Below, piece after piece: positions 23,603 through 34,510 of a DNA stretch of 64,000 nucleotides. The position numbers and the translations under genes are program-made. Source of the stretch: Trichopria drosophilae (Eukaryota > Arthropoda > Insecta > Hymenoptera > Diapriidae); assembly GCA_030407085.1 (NCBI GenBank), contig CM059587.1, positions 105,421,501 through 105,485,500 on the forward strand, in the 5' to 3' direction. The notes beneath the pieces are model-generated. The model saw only the letters and a program-made list of their open reading frames with translations, was not told the origin of the DNA and did not search any database. Each line of letters begins with the position of its first letter. The stretch's first letter is position 1.

Positions 23603-24115
23603 CAGTAGTCCTTCCCTTATTCTAATTTGTCCAGCCAGGCAAGATGGCGGCCTTCTTCCCTAGCTTATTCTAATTTTCCCCTCTACCGCACTACAGTAGG
23701 ACCTCTCTTTTTGTTTTTCTAACTAGTAAAGTTTTTCAAGATGGCGCCGACCTCTCTTATTCTAATTTTCCTTTTAACCCCACTTACTTTGCTTGCGAGC
23801 TTGTGATTCGTGGACAATATTTTTCGTTGACTTTTCGTGTGATAGTGGGAGAAGACTTGTGGGGGAACGATTAGAATAAGAGAGGCTGGACAATTAGAAT
23901 AAGAAAGGCAATTAGAATAAGAGAGGTTCGAATAAGAGAGGTCCTACTGTACTTAGATTTGTAGTCTAACTTTTGTCCCTTTTTCTTTTGTTGCGCATCC
24001 GCCGTTATTTGTATTTACAAAATTCACACGTCAACACACGTCAGTGGGAAGAACGCGTGAGGAGAAATATTAGAATAGGACAAGAGAAAAAATTAGAATA
24101 AGGGAAGGAGTACTG
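23603..24115. mobile_element. MITE of the CAGTAG family (outer), split by a related inner copy
   Basis: Left end CAGTAGTCCTTCCCTTATTC; right end is the complement of CAGTACTCCTTCCCTTATTC; TA on each side. Without the inner element it would be about 255 bp. The interior contains the motif CAAGATGGCGGCC. Confidence 0.8.
23694..23949. mobile_element. MITE of the CAGTAG family (inner, inserted in the outer one)
   Basis: The ends CAGTAGGACCTCTCTT and AAGAGAGGTCCTACTG are inverted repeats, flanked by TA at 23692-23693 and 23950-23951. At 256 bp it is complete and lies wholly inside the 23603-24115 element, so it inserted later. Confidence 0.8.
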
Positions 24116-24149
24116 TATAAGTTACTCTTGTTTATGTACAATATATTTG

Positions 24150-24212
24150 CTAGTTTAGCCTAGGGCGTCAGCGTATTAAACGGAAAACCGGGTTCGATCC
24201 TCGGTCAGGGTA
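24150..24212 (+). repeat. tRNA-like SINE head fragment
   Basis: Contains a box-A-like TAGTTTAGCCTAGGGCG and a perfect box B GGTTCGATCC, with spacing like a tRNA. The acceptor stem and anticodon arm do not pair well, so it is not a functional tRNA gene. Confidence 0.4.
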
Positions 24213-24219
24213 AATTATT

Positions 24220-27200
24220 TTCAAGTTCAGATTTAATAAATATTATAAAAATCACATAAATATTAATAAAATGCAAATAAAATATCTATAATAATTCTGT
24301 TATTTTAGTTTTTTGTGGCTGTTTACATTTATCACATGATAAATCACATGATATGTCATGTGATGAATTTAAGTAAGTTACATAATTTTTACCAGGTGGT
24401 CATGACCTGGTGGCAAAATCAAACATAGTCTCGACCTGGTCAAATGGGCCAAAACTACCTTGTCTTACAATTTTGCATGTATTAAAATGAAAATTGCAGT
24501 AAAGCAGTAACGTGAACAACGCCATAAAATATACCTCTTTATAAAGACGTATTTTCTCGTAAAACGGTAAGTTAGGAAGTTTCACTAAAAAACGTAAATT
24601 CAAGATGATTCAATAAAATTTTCGAAATTTGGGCTCTATAAAACCAGTTCTACTTACTTATATAGACGATTTCCAAGAAAATACTAAAGAAATTAATTAA
24701 AAACTGACCGAGAATTTTCGAAAATAAATGTGATTTTTATTTATTTCCGAGAATTCTCGATCATTTCTTAATTAATTTCTTTGCTTAATTCTACTTCTGT
24801 TTGAGGGTTTTAGTAGATCTGAAACAACATGATTAATCATAACAATACACGGCTACAATACTAAAATATTAAAGAACATCATTAATCATCTATTACAATA
24901 AGAGTTTCAACAACCTCGCAATGATAACCAGTACTATAGAGTAAAAAAATCTTTAAATTGTTTCAATACGTCATGTTTTATATTTTCTGACAAAAAGTAT
25001 TGCTAAATATAAAACAACAGTCGTCAGTCTGTTATGTGTGAAGGAAAATATTGAATTTAGGTTACATAACAAAATTATTACTGAGTAAGATAACAAAATA
25101 ACATTGTCGATATTATAGAATGTATAACTATATAAAAGTAAATGCTATAAATTGCATTATATTTATGACATTTAAAGCAGTGTACCTAATAATACTCGTG
25201 ATTTTTAAGTAAAACTCCTTAAAAACATATAAAATTAGGGGCATTAATTATGCGAAGGATTTTTTTACTACGCTGTCGAATAAATTCATTCCTTCCAAAA
25301 TTTATTTCATTTAGTAATTTTTCATGTACCTCCACATTTTATTCTTCTTATATTATTAATTTCTTATATAATATTTTTGTTATAATCTTTACTGTATATT
25401 TTTATTTCTATTAAACATTATTTTTTTGGGAATAAACACTTCTAAAGAGGGTCCGATTTCGACGGAGACGTAGGGGATTTTTTGTATAGTCCTTACTTTT
25501 GTTCCGTTTAACCAAAAATATTATTATATCCACGAAAGTTTTTCACTTACGAAAAAACTACAAAGGAAAATAAACATTTTTTATTATTGTTTTACAGACA
25601 CCTTACCAATTTAACAGTAACAAGTTTTCATATTTTATTTTACCGAATAGTATATTACGATACAATGCGCAAAGTAGGGGATTTGCGCACGAGAGTAACG
25701 AGTTATTATAGTAGTTTTCGTATTAAGGGCGTAAAATAGTATTTTACGCCCGCTCACCGATCGCAGCGCTCGAGGGACGGCCAAGCCCTCGAACATTATT
25801 TTGTGGCCAGCTGGCGTAAAATTCGCAACTTTATTACAGAAAGTAGTAGGGATGTGGATGTGAAAAACGACGGCAGTGTAAAGTTCAATGACAAATTTTC
25901 GAATAAACAAGATGTGAAGGGTTTAGGAGGGGAACGGGGGGATCGGGGGGGGGGCAAAGCCCCCCTATTCGAAAAGTATATACTAAAAAGTAAATAATAA
26001 AATACTTTTATGTAATATTACAAAATATATTTTGTTTCAGTGTAAATAGTATTTTATGCACCTTTGAACACCCCCCCCCCCCGCTAAAAGAAAATAAATC
26101 ATCAGAACTTGAAAGGAAATAAATGATAATCAAAATTTAAAATACAAAATTTGCGGCATATCGACGTACGCTTTGTTTATTGCGGCGAATGTAAACAACT
26201 TTACTGAGACATGCATTCTTGGTATTTTTGTTTATATGGCACTCTTCTATATTGTTGACAACTTATTTTGAATATATTTTTAATTTAAAATAACTAGGTA
26301 ATTCAAATTTATCGATAATTGACATAAAAAAATTATTTTCATTTTACGCACCCGGAGGAGTAAAATCGAATTTTACGCCCGGCGGGTCAAAAAAATAATT
26401 TAATTTCATCATTTTATTATTTATCATATCTCCAGTAGAGTTTTCTTTGTTTTCCAATCGCTGCAATTTTTGGAGCTATATTGTTCCACGTCATCATTTG
26501 TTGCAGAGTGCGCTCGTTCGTAATCACTTACTGAATGTAAGAGTTTAATATTAATTTATTTTTTAGATTTCATTACAAACAATACATAAACAGCATAAGT
26601 TATTCTTACCGAAAGATGTCCAAATTCTGAATTAAGACATTTGAATATTGAGTAGTAATGTTTAACAGCACACTTCACATCTTCCTCTATGCCATTTCGT
26701 TAACTATTTGGCGAAATAAGTATATGCGAAAACCCACAAAAATTGGCATTTTTTTCTGTTGTTAAGGCCATAACTTCAGAAATATTCATCGCGGGATAAA
26801 GGCTTTTATGGGTGAATTATAGGACTTAAAAAAAGCTTGAAAATGAGCCCTCACACGCTGAAATAACTTAAAAGCGAGCCGAGTTATTCCAAAAAAAGTA
26901 ATTTAACTTCAATGGCCCGTCAATCAAACTCATTTGGTAGAGGAATTTTTTGTTTGAAATATCATGGAGAATCACCTCCTTAAATATCGTAACCCAGCTC
27001 TTGGACACCCGGTATAACAGTATGTTAATTAGTCGGAGACCATTAAACCGATACCAAGTTTCGTTATTTCCTATAGACATCTTTAAAATGACACCGTAAA
27101 AATATGACCCGTTTATATTGCCGTGCCAGCAGACAAATAAAATCAAAGCTACAGTAAAGAATATCAGAAGGGAAGGTAATTAGGCTTATCAACCTGCCCA

Positions 27201-29100
27201 CCGGATACTTAACATGCCGAATTGTTTTTTCGATAAACAATTGTTGAGGCTCCATCTTCGTCTGTGTTTAATATTGATGCTGGATTTCACGGGAGAGCGT
27301 GGTGTTGTTGCAATAGCGCATGAGAGATATATCATGAGCAAGATTTTTTTTTGAGCAGTTTTTTTTCTGAAGCCGATGGCGCAAAAATTAATTTGCAGCA
27401 AGGTATGGTTCCTTTGTAAATTGAATTTTAAAGTTTATTTATTTAAGGGGCATCCTCCCCACCGAGACAATTGGTGAACATGTGAATGTCGACTGTTTCA
27501 CATCGAACACGTGGTACGTGGTCCGGTAACAGTTGAAAACCCAAATCGATATTTCCGGGAAGGATATATCGAAACAGTCAGATGTTTTTATTCGAATAAC
27601 TGGACGCTTGCAGATGAGGTTAAAATCATCAGAAATTTCGAACATTCGGTAAAAACATAAAACTTTAAATGATCAATGTTGGCATTGATCTTTATTTTAA
27701 ATAAAAGGAACAACACCTTAAGGAAAATATTTTTGTTATTAGTGATACTAGTGACTTGATTTGGCGTCGTTTTTTGAACGAAAAGTCGATCGAACCACAA
27801 GCATCAATAGAGACTGTTAGGTTTCATTTTAGTAATAAAATTGTGTTCTTTTATTTTATTCTTTCTCTTTTAAGATACACCCAGAGAACCTAATATGTAT
27901 TTTCCACAAATTACTAACTATTAACAATATTTAATGCATTCAATACTCAGGAATATTTAATTTCTTTAAAACGCCAACTAAAAATCAAATATGTAATTTC
28001 TTTAAAAGTGCATGTCAAGTTTCAACTATTAATTCTGAATTGTAATATCCCGAAACCTTCAAAATTATCGGAAATATTGCGATTAATTTTGAAGGTCGAG
28101 GGGTATTCGGCGGATTATTTTTTGTGACCGGATTTGAGTCAGAGTGCGGTATTTGAGGTTACAGCTGAGCAGAGAGGAGAGACGAATATATGAATTTGGA
28201 AGTTTATTTTTGATAGTGTTGACTGGCCTAATGTTTTTGATCATTTTATCAATACTTTCCAAACTCTCCTTCCCAAACCGACTCATCTTTTACCAATTTC
28301 AATTGATCAATTTTACACTTTTAACCTATTGAAATGACGAACTGGTTACTCGAAACAAATGAGTAGCGAGCATGAAATTTTCGAATGCAATTTCCAGGAG
28401 CTGCCGTGGAATTTCCAGTATAATTTTAAACAAATGACCATAGAACCCTTTGAATATCGCGCTCTGATTGGATGAAATCCAGTCGCGAAAAATAATCATT
28501 TTAAATTTAAATTAAAAATATTGAGCAATTCCGATTTTCAAAATTTTATCTTTTTTTATGCGATTTATTTCATTTAAACGTCTGTATTTTTTATTGTCTA
28601 ATAGTCATTTATCCACATATTACTTTTTATTTCAATTACATGTTTTGTAATTCTTTACATTGCTTTTGTTTAAACAAATAGTTATTGTTATTTGACTTAC
28701 AAATTTATAATACACGTATTTATTTTTCTGATTCTAGGAAAAAGAAACATCGAAGTTGCACACCGGAGAATCTTCGAATTATTCGCATCCCTAATTTCTT
28801 CCAATCCTTCCTTATTTTTATCCTTCAGAAATCATTCTAAACGAACGCAATTATTTCCTTTGAATTTGATTTTTATTTTAATCCAACCTTTATTCCTGTT
28901 CTTTTGTATTAGCAGCAGCCCCCACAAAATTTCAACACGTGGTTGTGTTGAGGTGAATTTATTTGCAAACATCATTGCAAAACGCTTCCCCTTCGGCCAT
29001 AACATCTACATAATTTCGCGATCCGTCATCCGCGTAATCTGCTAATCCAGAAATGTTCATTAAGAACATAATTGTTATACGGTATACAATATTTTATTTT
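24220..29100. other. Gene-poor DNA
   Basis: Repeat-like material only, except for the features listed separately. Notable pieces are GTAAAATAGTATTTTACGCC-type palindromic words (25732, 26043), the G-rich hairpin at 25929-25967, a run of 12 C at 26071-26082, and a segment ending TTGGACACCCGGTATA near 27000 that looks like a transposon end. The stretch 28720-29050 is less AT-rich but shows no convincing protein. Confidence 0.4.
25929..25967 (+). repeat. G-run cluster (G-quadruplex potential) and G/C hairpin
   Basis: Runs of 4, 6 and 10 G separated by AAC and ATC, then CAAAG and six C that can fold back on the last G-run. This is extreme for a genome this AT-rich. Confidence 0.75.
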
Positions 29101-29409
29101 GTTCATTTCAAACGCGGCATTTTGATACTTTTAGTTCCAGTCTGCCCGCTGCTTGGTGCTCTACGTTCACATATAATACATATACCCACAATTAGCTGCG
29201 CACCTTAACTTCTACAGTGCTCGCGACATTGCCAATCAGTTTTGTCAACTTGTGCTACCATAGATTTGCATCTGGCGGGAATGTTTTAAGGTGTATTTCC
29301 CGGAAATTCGCGCGAGTGGAAGGAAATTTAAAATTTGGGTGTGCATTTCGTTGTTTTGCTTCGCGACCGGTGCCGGGACTGCCGGGTAGAAGTTTAAAAA
29401 AAAATTTAA
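29100..29409 (+). promoter_or_regulatory. Probable promoter / 5' UTR of the DUF4773-like gene
   Basis: A local rise in GC and CpG (GGCGGGAATG, AATTCGCGCGAG, CGCGACCGGTGCCGGG) directly precedes the ATG at 29410. No clear TATA box. Confidence 0.35.
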
Positions 29410-32400
29410 ATGCTGCCCGTGTGCTCTATACTACTTATTATTTTAACGACCATTTGCGTCGCACTGTATTTCATGGCAGACACAGGTAGATGTAATTTCT
29501 TTAATCCATCTAGACGTATTCGTTGTATTTTCAAGATTAATGTAAATGATTTTTTCTCATATAATGCAAATTCTTTTTATGGGTTATATTTTTGTTGTAA
29601 GTAGAGGTTTGTGCACTTTATGTTAAGTAATTTACGTCTCAGTATCAACATATCTCGTTCATTTATTAATGCCCAATTCGATCAAAATAATTATTCGCTA
29701 TGATCGTCTTACAACTTTTAAAGAAATTCTTTACCTCATATTGAAAAAAAAACTCATGACCGCTTTTACGCTGCCAAGATGGAAAGTGTCCCTGTGTTAT
29801 TCTTTGTACAAATACTATTATAACATTTTTCTTCTAGCAATTAAACAATATAACGGGTTTGTCCCTATGTTGTTACGGCCCTTAGTAATCACAAAGTGCC
29901 TAAATAACGCATTAAAAAAGTACTTTTATAAAAAATCTGTAAGAATAAAAGCTGCTTTATTTATGGAGAGCTTTTGAATAGTCAACATTTTCAAATTGTG
30001 TTTTTAATGTAATGTATTTTTAAAATTCTTTTAAAAAATCTTAAAACAACAGCGATTTTTGTTGCGCTTAGTTGCTGCCCGCGCGAAGTTATATTTAGAG
30101 AAATTATATTTCACAGAATGAAAGTGTACACATCAATGATCTAATCGAAATACCTATATAAAAAAAACATCGATATTATGAAGTAATATCCACGATTTCT
30201 AAAAAATAAAAGCTTAAAACTATTCATTTTTCACAAAAAAAAAATTTTTGAAAATTATATTATCGTTGTTTATTTTTCAAATTTTGAGCTCGAATTCGAA
30301 AAGAACCCAAACTTATAATAAATGAACGACCATTCTTCGTAAAAAATTGTGGTCTAAATGTTCACTGAATTATGAACTGAAGTAATAAAATTCTGAAGTT
30401 ACTTTGATGACAAATATTTATGAAAACCTTTTCATATTATTGACTATTACCTATGGTATGTAGGCAGTTACAAATATCATTACAATTTGGCAATGTTTAT
30501 ATTAGCCGATAATCCTTCGTAATTTGTGACTATAGGAGAGGATATCATTATAATAATAAATTATATTATCCAACGACCATGAAAATATATAAATAAAAAA
30601 ATTGTATTATCTAACGTCCATGAACAAACTAAACTGTGATAATTGAGTATGAAAATTGAGTATGAAATACCGGAAACACCTTAAAATCTGATTCTTCATT
30701 TAATACGTTATGTAATAAGACTTTGGCTCAGAATTTCAGTGTGTGAACGAAACATTAAACATTCGAAGCCTTCGAGTGCCTTTTATATACCATAAAAAAC
30801 ATAAATATTTACATTAAAATTGTTAATTGATTATATAAAAAATTTGTTGCAAGTTGGGAATGTATGAATGAACAAATAACAAAAGATTTTTAAGAATTCA
30901 AAAATGCCAAATAAAGTATGACAGATTCATTTTTAAAATCATTCAATTTTTTTATCTTTCAAAAAAAAAAAATACATCAAAAAAATTAGTTAAAATATTG
31001 AACAAAATATAAATAAGTGTAACCATTTTTTTTTGCTATTACATTTTTCTAAATTAATTTAAAATTTCAACAAAATTAGGGTAATCATAAAAATAACTTT
31101 TCTAAATAATTACAGATGGATTTTTAAAAAATTTCATTTTTAATGAGCAAACAACATTTTTTACATATTTTCGCTGATTTTTTGCGTGGACCCTCCTCCC
31201 TCTAATTAACGAGTTAGGTACTCATTAATTTTAAGAAGAATGATTTTTTTACTCAAAGTTTAATAACATTGATACATTTCGTTTAATTTTCCGAAATTAT
31301 TTAACTTTTTTAACAGCTTTGAAATTTTGCATAAGAATTTTATATTTTTTATAATAATGTTTGTATTGTTATTCCAATCAGCGACATCCCACTGCGATTG
31401 TCGCAAATATGACTGCAGTTGTACCGTGGACGTACAAGTGGGAAACGTGGATGAAGAAAGTAAAGTATCTCCATTTGTCGTGTGGTTTTCTCCTTCAATT
31501 GAATATTGAACTTTCTGATTTGATTTCTTTGTTTCAGTTTACGCGGATTTAATTTACTTACCCAGAGAATACGGACTACGTTTCAAACTATTATCTGGCA
31601 ATTACACCGTTTTTGATCAAAAGATTTCAGGTATAATGTAATATTCTATTGTCAACAAATTTTGAACTGTGTTCAATAATTTCTTTCATGTTATTATTAT
31701 ATATTAAGACTAAACTAAAAGAACGCTTTAGTCAACTTTTGACATGAACCTTTAGTGGTTAAATTTGGGAATGTTCTAACTTATGCGACCTTATAATTCT
31801 CCGCGCATTAAAATAAAACGACCAAACCTTGAAACGACCTTCAAAATTAATATGAAGGTCAAATTAGAGATTACAACTAGGTAAATCGAAAATTAGAATG
31901 CTTAGTACTTAGCATTGTTTTAGTAATCAATACAGCTCGTATGTGGTCTCCTAAATATTACCAAAGAAATTAATTCATAATTGTTAGAAATACATAAAAA
32001 TCATTTTTGATAAGTTTCGTTCATTTCCCACTTAAGATGTTTGACGATGGCAAAATTGTACATCGAGATCGGAATTGTTTGATGCAAAATCCGAATTTAG
32101 ATGATCAAACGATCATAACTATGGTTCTTTTTATCCCACAGACTTGAACCGGTGCTCATTTTAAAACTCAGAACGTGTACTTTCATATGCGTTAAATTGT
32201 TAAAAATAAAAAATTATTTTTTTACGAACAAAAAAAATGTATAAATGTAAGGTTGAAGGGTCAACACCGCGAGTTACAACCTTCAACAACATTTTACGGT
32301 AATCCTTGACAGATTCTGTGGAAAGTTTCAAAATGGAGAATCGACGAAATGTATTTTTTCAAGCCTTTGAAATTTCTGATTAGAGACATTTGGTTTATTA

Positions 32401-33597
32401 AGTTATTTATAAAAAAGAGTAATAACTTTCAATAATTGTCTCATATAAGTATATGAGTTTTATCATTACAAATGCGTCGTCAGGGTTAAATTAAATGCTT
32501 TTAAAAAATAGACTCCATCGGTTCTCCATTTTCAAAATTTCTAGATTTGTACAAAATTTGTAAGTTGTAACTCGCGGCGTTTACCTCCAAATTTACATGA
32601 AAAAAAGGTTTTGTTAATAAAAAATGGAATTCTTTATTTTTCACTACTTAATATCTTTTTTATGCAGTAGGCGTAAAATTGGCAATTTAGGCCTGCAAAT
32701 CGAGGCGCAAAAACAATTTACGCCTACTGCATCAAAAAACAATGTTTTTCGGGTTCTGTCGTCGAGGCGTAAAAGTCCATTTTACGCCCTTGATACAAAA
32801 ATAATTATTGATGAAAGTACATGTTCTGAACTTTAAAATAAGCACTGGCTCAACTTTGTATAACAAAAACAACATTAGTTATGAGTGTTTCACACTGAGA
32901 GTTCTTTTTATCGTTTTGTCTTTTTTTTTGTAAAGTTTTAACTGTTTGTAACTTTTAAAATACAACTTAAACAATAAATTGTTTGTTGCATTTATTTTGT
33001 CCAAAGAATGCATAGAAAAATTGGCGACGAAATCCGTGACCTCGAATGCAAAGAGTGTCCGATTCACGTGAATTGGATCGTGAAGTAAAGCTTTGAATAT
33101 TGTCGGCAAAATGATGGCTAGGTTATCGTTTGAAAAGAAAAATGGACTGAAGTGAGCTTCTATCAATAATGACGTCCTTCAAGTTCTAAAAATTAAGCCA
33201 ACCCTTTTATTTCAGACTAAATTAGAATGGTTATAAATAAAAAAGAAGAATGTTATATTTTACAAGAACAAATCCACTGTTATTGGTAAATAATTAATAA
33301 TATAATTTTGTTTGTTTAGAGAGGTATCCACCTGCCATTTGCGTTGTACATGTAGAGAAACTTAACTTGGAGTTCTGTATTCATTTCTACGAGATGGACA
33401 TTACTTCTATAAACATGTCAGGATGCGTAGAGTTGGAATTGAAAGCTTTTAATGTTTTACCTGCGAAATTTCATGTTCACTGCTTCAACTTTGGAGCTAA
33501 TATTTTTGAAAGAATGACAGCAAAAGTTACAGATTGGGTACAATTTGGATCCAAAATATTTAATACATCCGTCAGTTCTGAACCGACAGTGCTTTGA
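29410..33597 (+). CDS. Secreted cysteine-rich protein, DUF4773-like
   Basis: Model: join of 29410-29485, 31382-31459, 31538-31630 and 33320-33597, 174 residues, phases 1, 1 and 1 consistent throughout. Residues 1-25 form a strong signal peptide or N-terminal hydrophobic segment. Next comes CDCRKYDCSC, then YLPREYGLRFKLLSGN, then RYPPAICVVHVEKLNLEFCI (a Pro-Pro-x-x-Cys centre), a C-V-E-L-E segment and a late CFNFGA. This order matches the insect family known as DUF4773 as I remember it; its biochemical role is unknown. The first exon was chosen because a downstream ATG at 31357 would leave an implausibly short signal sequence, whereas donor ACAG|GTAGAT and acceptor CCAATCAG|CG join in frame. 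The leader upstream (29100-29409) is relatively GC-rich, like a promoter or 5' UTR. Confidence 0.75.
32663..32731. repeat. Hairpin of a dispersed TGCAGTAGGCGTAAAA repeat
   Basis: TGCAGTAGGCGTAAAATTG pairs with CAATTTACGCCTACTGCA across a 32-base loop. Related words occur near 3618, 4902 and 25732. It lies in the last intron of the DUF4773-like gene. Confidence 0.7.
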
Positions 33598-34510
33598 AAA
33601 GTCACAAATTTGTTTTCTTTAACGACAAATTTGTTTAAATATAATAATTGATTTGTATATTAATGATTTCCAACATAACTATTCATCAGAATGGACATAT
33701 ATCATTCATTTGTAAATATTCTTTAGGCTAAGTCCATTATGACAACTTGGATACACGAAAGAAATTTAAAAAGAATTATTATTTCAAAAAGATGCTATAA
33801 AAAACGAAAAATAGAAGAGCGGAGAATTCAACTCGAAAAGGGTTATATATGTATTTTTTTTCAAAAAGTCTAAATTTTTGTTACACCTAGATTCACGCAT
33901 TTTCCAAGTGAAAGAAATTATCAATTATATATTTTACAAAGATTAAGTGAACTTCAGAATTTATAATGATTTATTTTTTTTTTTAATATGAAGCTAAGGG
34001 TGGCATTGTTCTGGTGGTCCCCACCTCCAAACCCTTCTTTTTGGACTTTTTGTGTCCAACAGTATTAAGCAGAAACATCTTACGAACATTTTTAACTTTG
34101 TTGGCTTATTTACGAGCTCCCGTAATATAATTTAAAAATAGGTAATATCCTAGTATTAGATATTTTGTTGGCCTCATATAAAGGAATTGTTTCGACTAAA
34201 ACATTGACAACAAAAACGATCTACTGTTAGGTCATAAGCTGGTTTTAATATTTGGATCTGTATTTCTCAAAATAAATTCAGAAAAGATTTATTTTTGTAA
34301 TTATGAAACAAAATACATATACAAAATCTTTTTAATTTTTTTCGGGGTGATAAACTCCTACTGAAGCTTTACGGAATTTTTATCAAATGACAGAAAACAT
34401 TGTAACGTGTTTAATAATAATATGTTAATAAATATTTTTCTGATATTGTGAAAATATTGTGTGTTTCTTCAAATTAACAGTGTGAAACGATACTAAGAAA
34501 TCCGTATAAT
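33598..34510. other. Convergent intergenic region
   Basis: Separates the end of the DUF4773-like gene (+) from the end of TIMP-like gene A (-). AT-rich, with no further gene seen. Confidence 0.4.

Noticed and set aside
24150..24212. Possible tRNA gene on the plus strand
   Set aside because: Only the T-arm is convincing; acceptor and anticodon stems fail.
28692..29045. 117-codon plus-strand ORF
   Set aside because: No recognisable motif, composition-driven Leu/Phe/Ser content and no splice partner; may overlap the upstream region of the DUF4773-like gene.
29217..29489. 90-codon ORF overlapping the signal-peptide exon in another frame
   Set aside because: It runs through the probable 5' UTR and starts at a non-ATG; the frame at 29410 gives a better signal peptide that splices in phase.
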